Source: Myxococcales bacterium
Lineage (GTDB): Bacteria > Myxococcota_A > Polyangia > Nannocystales > Nannocystaceae
DNA length: 64,000 bases
Direction of reading: 5' to 3'
Assembly: GCA_020633335.1 (NCBI GenBank)
Contig: JACKDU010000008.1
Location: 310,001-374,000 of the forward strand
Each line of letters opens with the position of its first letter. Position 1 is the first letter of the stretch. Both the position numbers and the translations under genes were made by a program. Of this stretch, positions 63,956 through 64,000 are shown in pieces. The notes beneath the pieces were generated by a model, which was not told where the DNA came from, searched no databases, and was given only the letters and a program-made list of their open reading frames with translations.

Positions 63956-64000
63956 GCCGAGTAGACCGGCGGCGCGCGCCGACTTCATCGGCGCCCCCGA

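Overview
The window comes from a very GC-rich chromosome whose codons nearly all end in G or C. The gene content points to a predatory myxobacterium, most likely of the Nannocystis/Plesiocystis type. The signs are many lipoproteins with long Ser/Thr/Gly/Asp linkers behind the lipobox, MYXO-CTERM-like tails (4216-6012 and 39466-41085), DUF4215, TSP3-OmpA and IgGFc-binding surface proteins, Hanks-type kinases and a caspase-like protease. I found no rRNA, tRNA, CRISPR array, insertion sequence or prophage. Genes are dense on both strands and no gap exceeds 300 bases. The assignment is inference from composition and families.

Layout. 1-8 kb: partial gene, F420/NADP-type reductase, DNRLRE-like lipoprotein, an MNIO (DUF692) enzyme with its partner, a DUF2330 protein and a frameshifted haem-domain gene. 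8-12.6 kb: caspase-like and propeller lipoproteins, a Kv-type K+ channel, a Cys-rich lipoprotein and an APC-like transporter. 12.7-22 kb: an envelope/osmotic module (two aquaporins, DUF481 outer-membrane protein, two OmpA-TSP3 proteins, lipoprotein, ECF sigma factor, small protein, MscS channel), with an unrelated DUF4132/HNH pair at 14.9-16.4 kb. 22-24.8 kb: OxyR and catalase. 24.8-31.9 kb: surface proteins, enoyl-CoA hydratase, an SDR. 32-36.6 kb: a kinase/pseudokinase pair and a zinc-ribbon proline-rich protein. 37-43.4 kb: GH45 endoglucanase lipoprotein, beta-helix protein, a charged helical protein, an S74-chaperone lipoprotein. 43.6-52.8 kb: AlkX-type glycosylase, amine oxidase, acyl-CoA synthetase, DUF4215 protein, thioesterase, UbiB-type kinase, VOC protein. 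52.8-61.4 kb: a leftward block holding a complete-looking GAK system (two amphi-Trp proteins, PhoU-APH fusion, ATP-grasp, HprK-related kinase B, CofD-like), then a nucleotide cyclase and a kinase with a cyclic-nucleotide-binding domain. 61.6-64 kb: a PD40-type membrane protein and a VOC protein.

The strongest new signal is regulatory. The exact pattern GTGACC-N14-CGTGTG occurs four times, each upstream of a member of the 12.7-22 kb module: the first aquaporin, the second aquaporin (which leads into the ECF sigma gene), the OmpA-TSP3 gene at 14223 and the divergent lipoprotein at 14428. This reads as the target promoter of the ECF factor encoded in the same cluster, and it would tie water channels, a mechanosensitive channel and wall-binding porins into one turgor/envelope stress regulon. 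Two other window-wide signals are a dispersed 14-bp palindrome (TGTCC-N4-GGACA and variants) that also sits inside genes, where it coincides with rare codons, and about twelve genes whose TAnnnT-like -10 hexamer lies only 6-8 nt before the start codon, suggesting leaderless transcripts.

Two genes appear frameshifted: the OmpA-TSP3 gene at 12678-14223 (one extra base in a G run) and the DUF3365 gene at 6139-6860. Both shifts lie in repetitive GC-rich sequence and may be sequencing errors.
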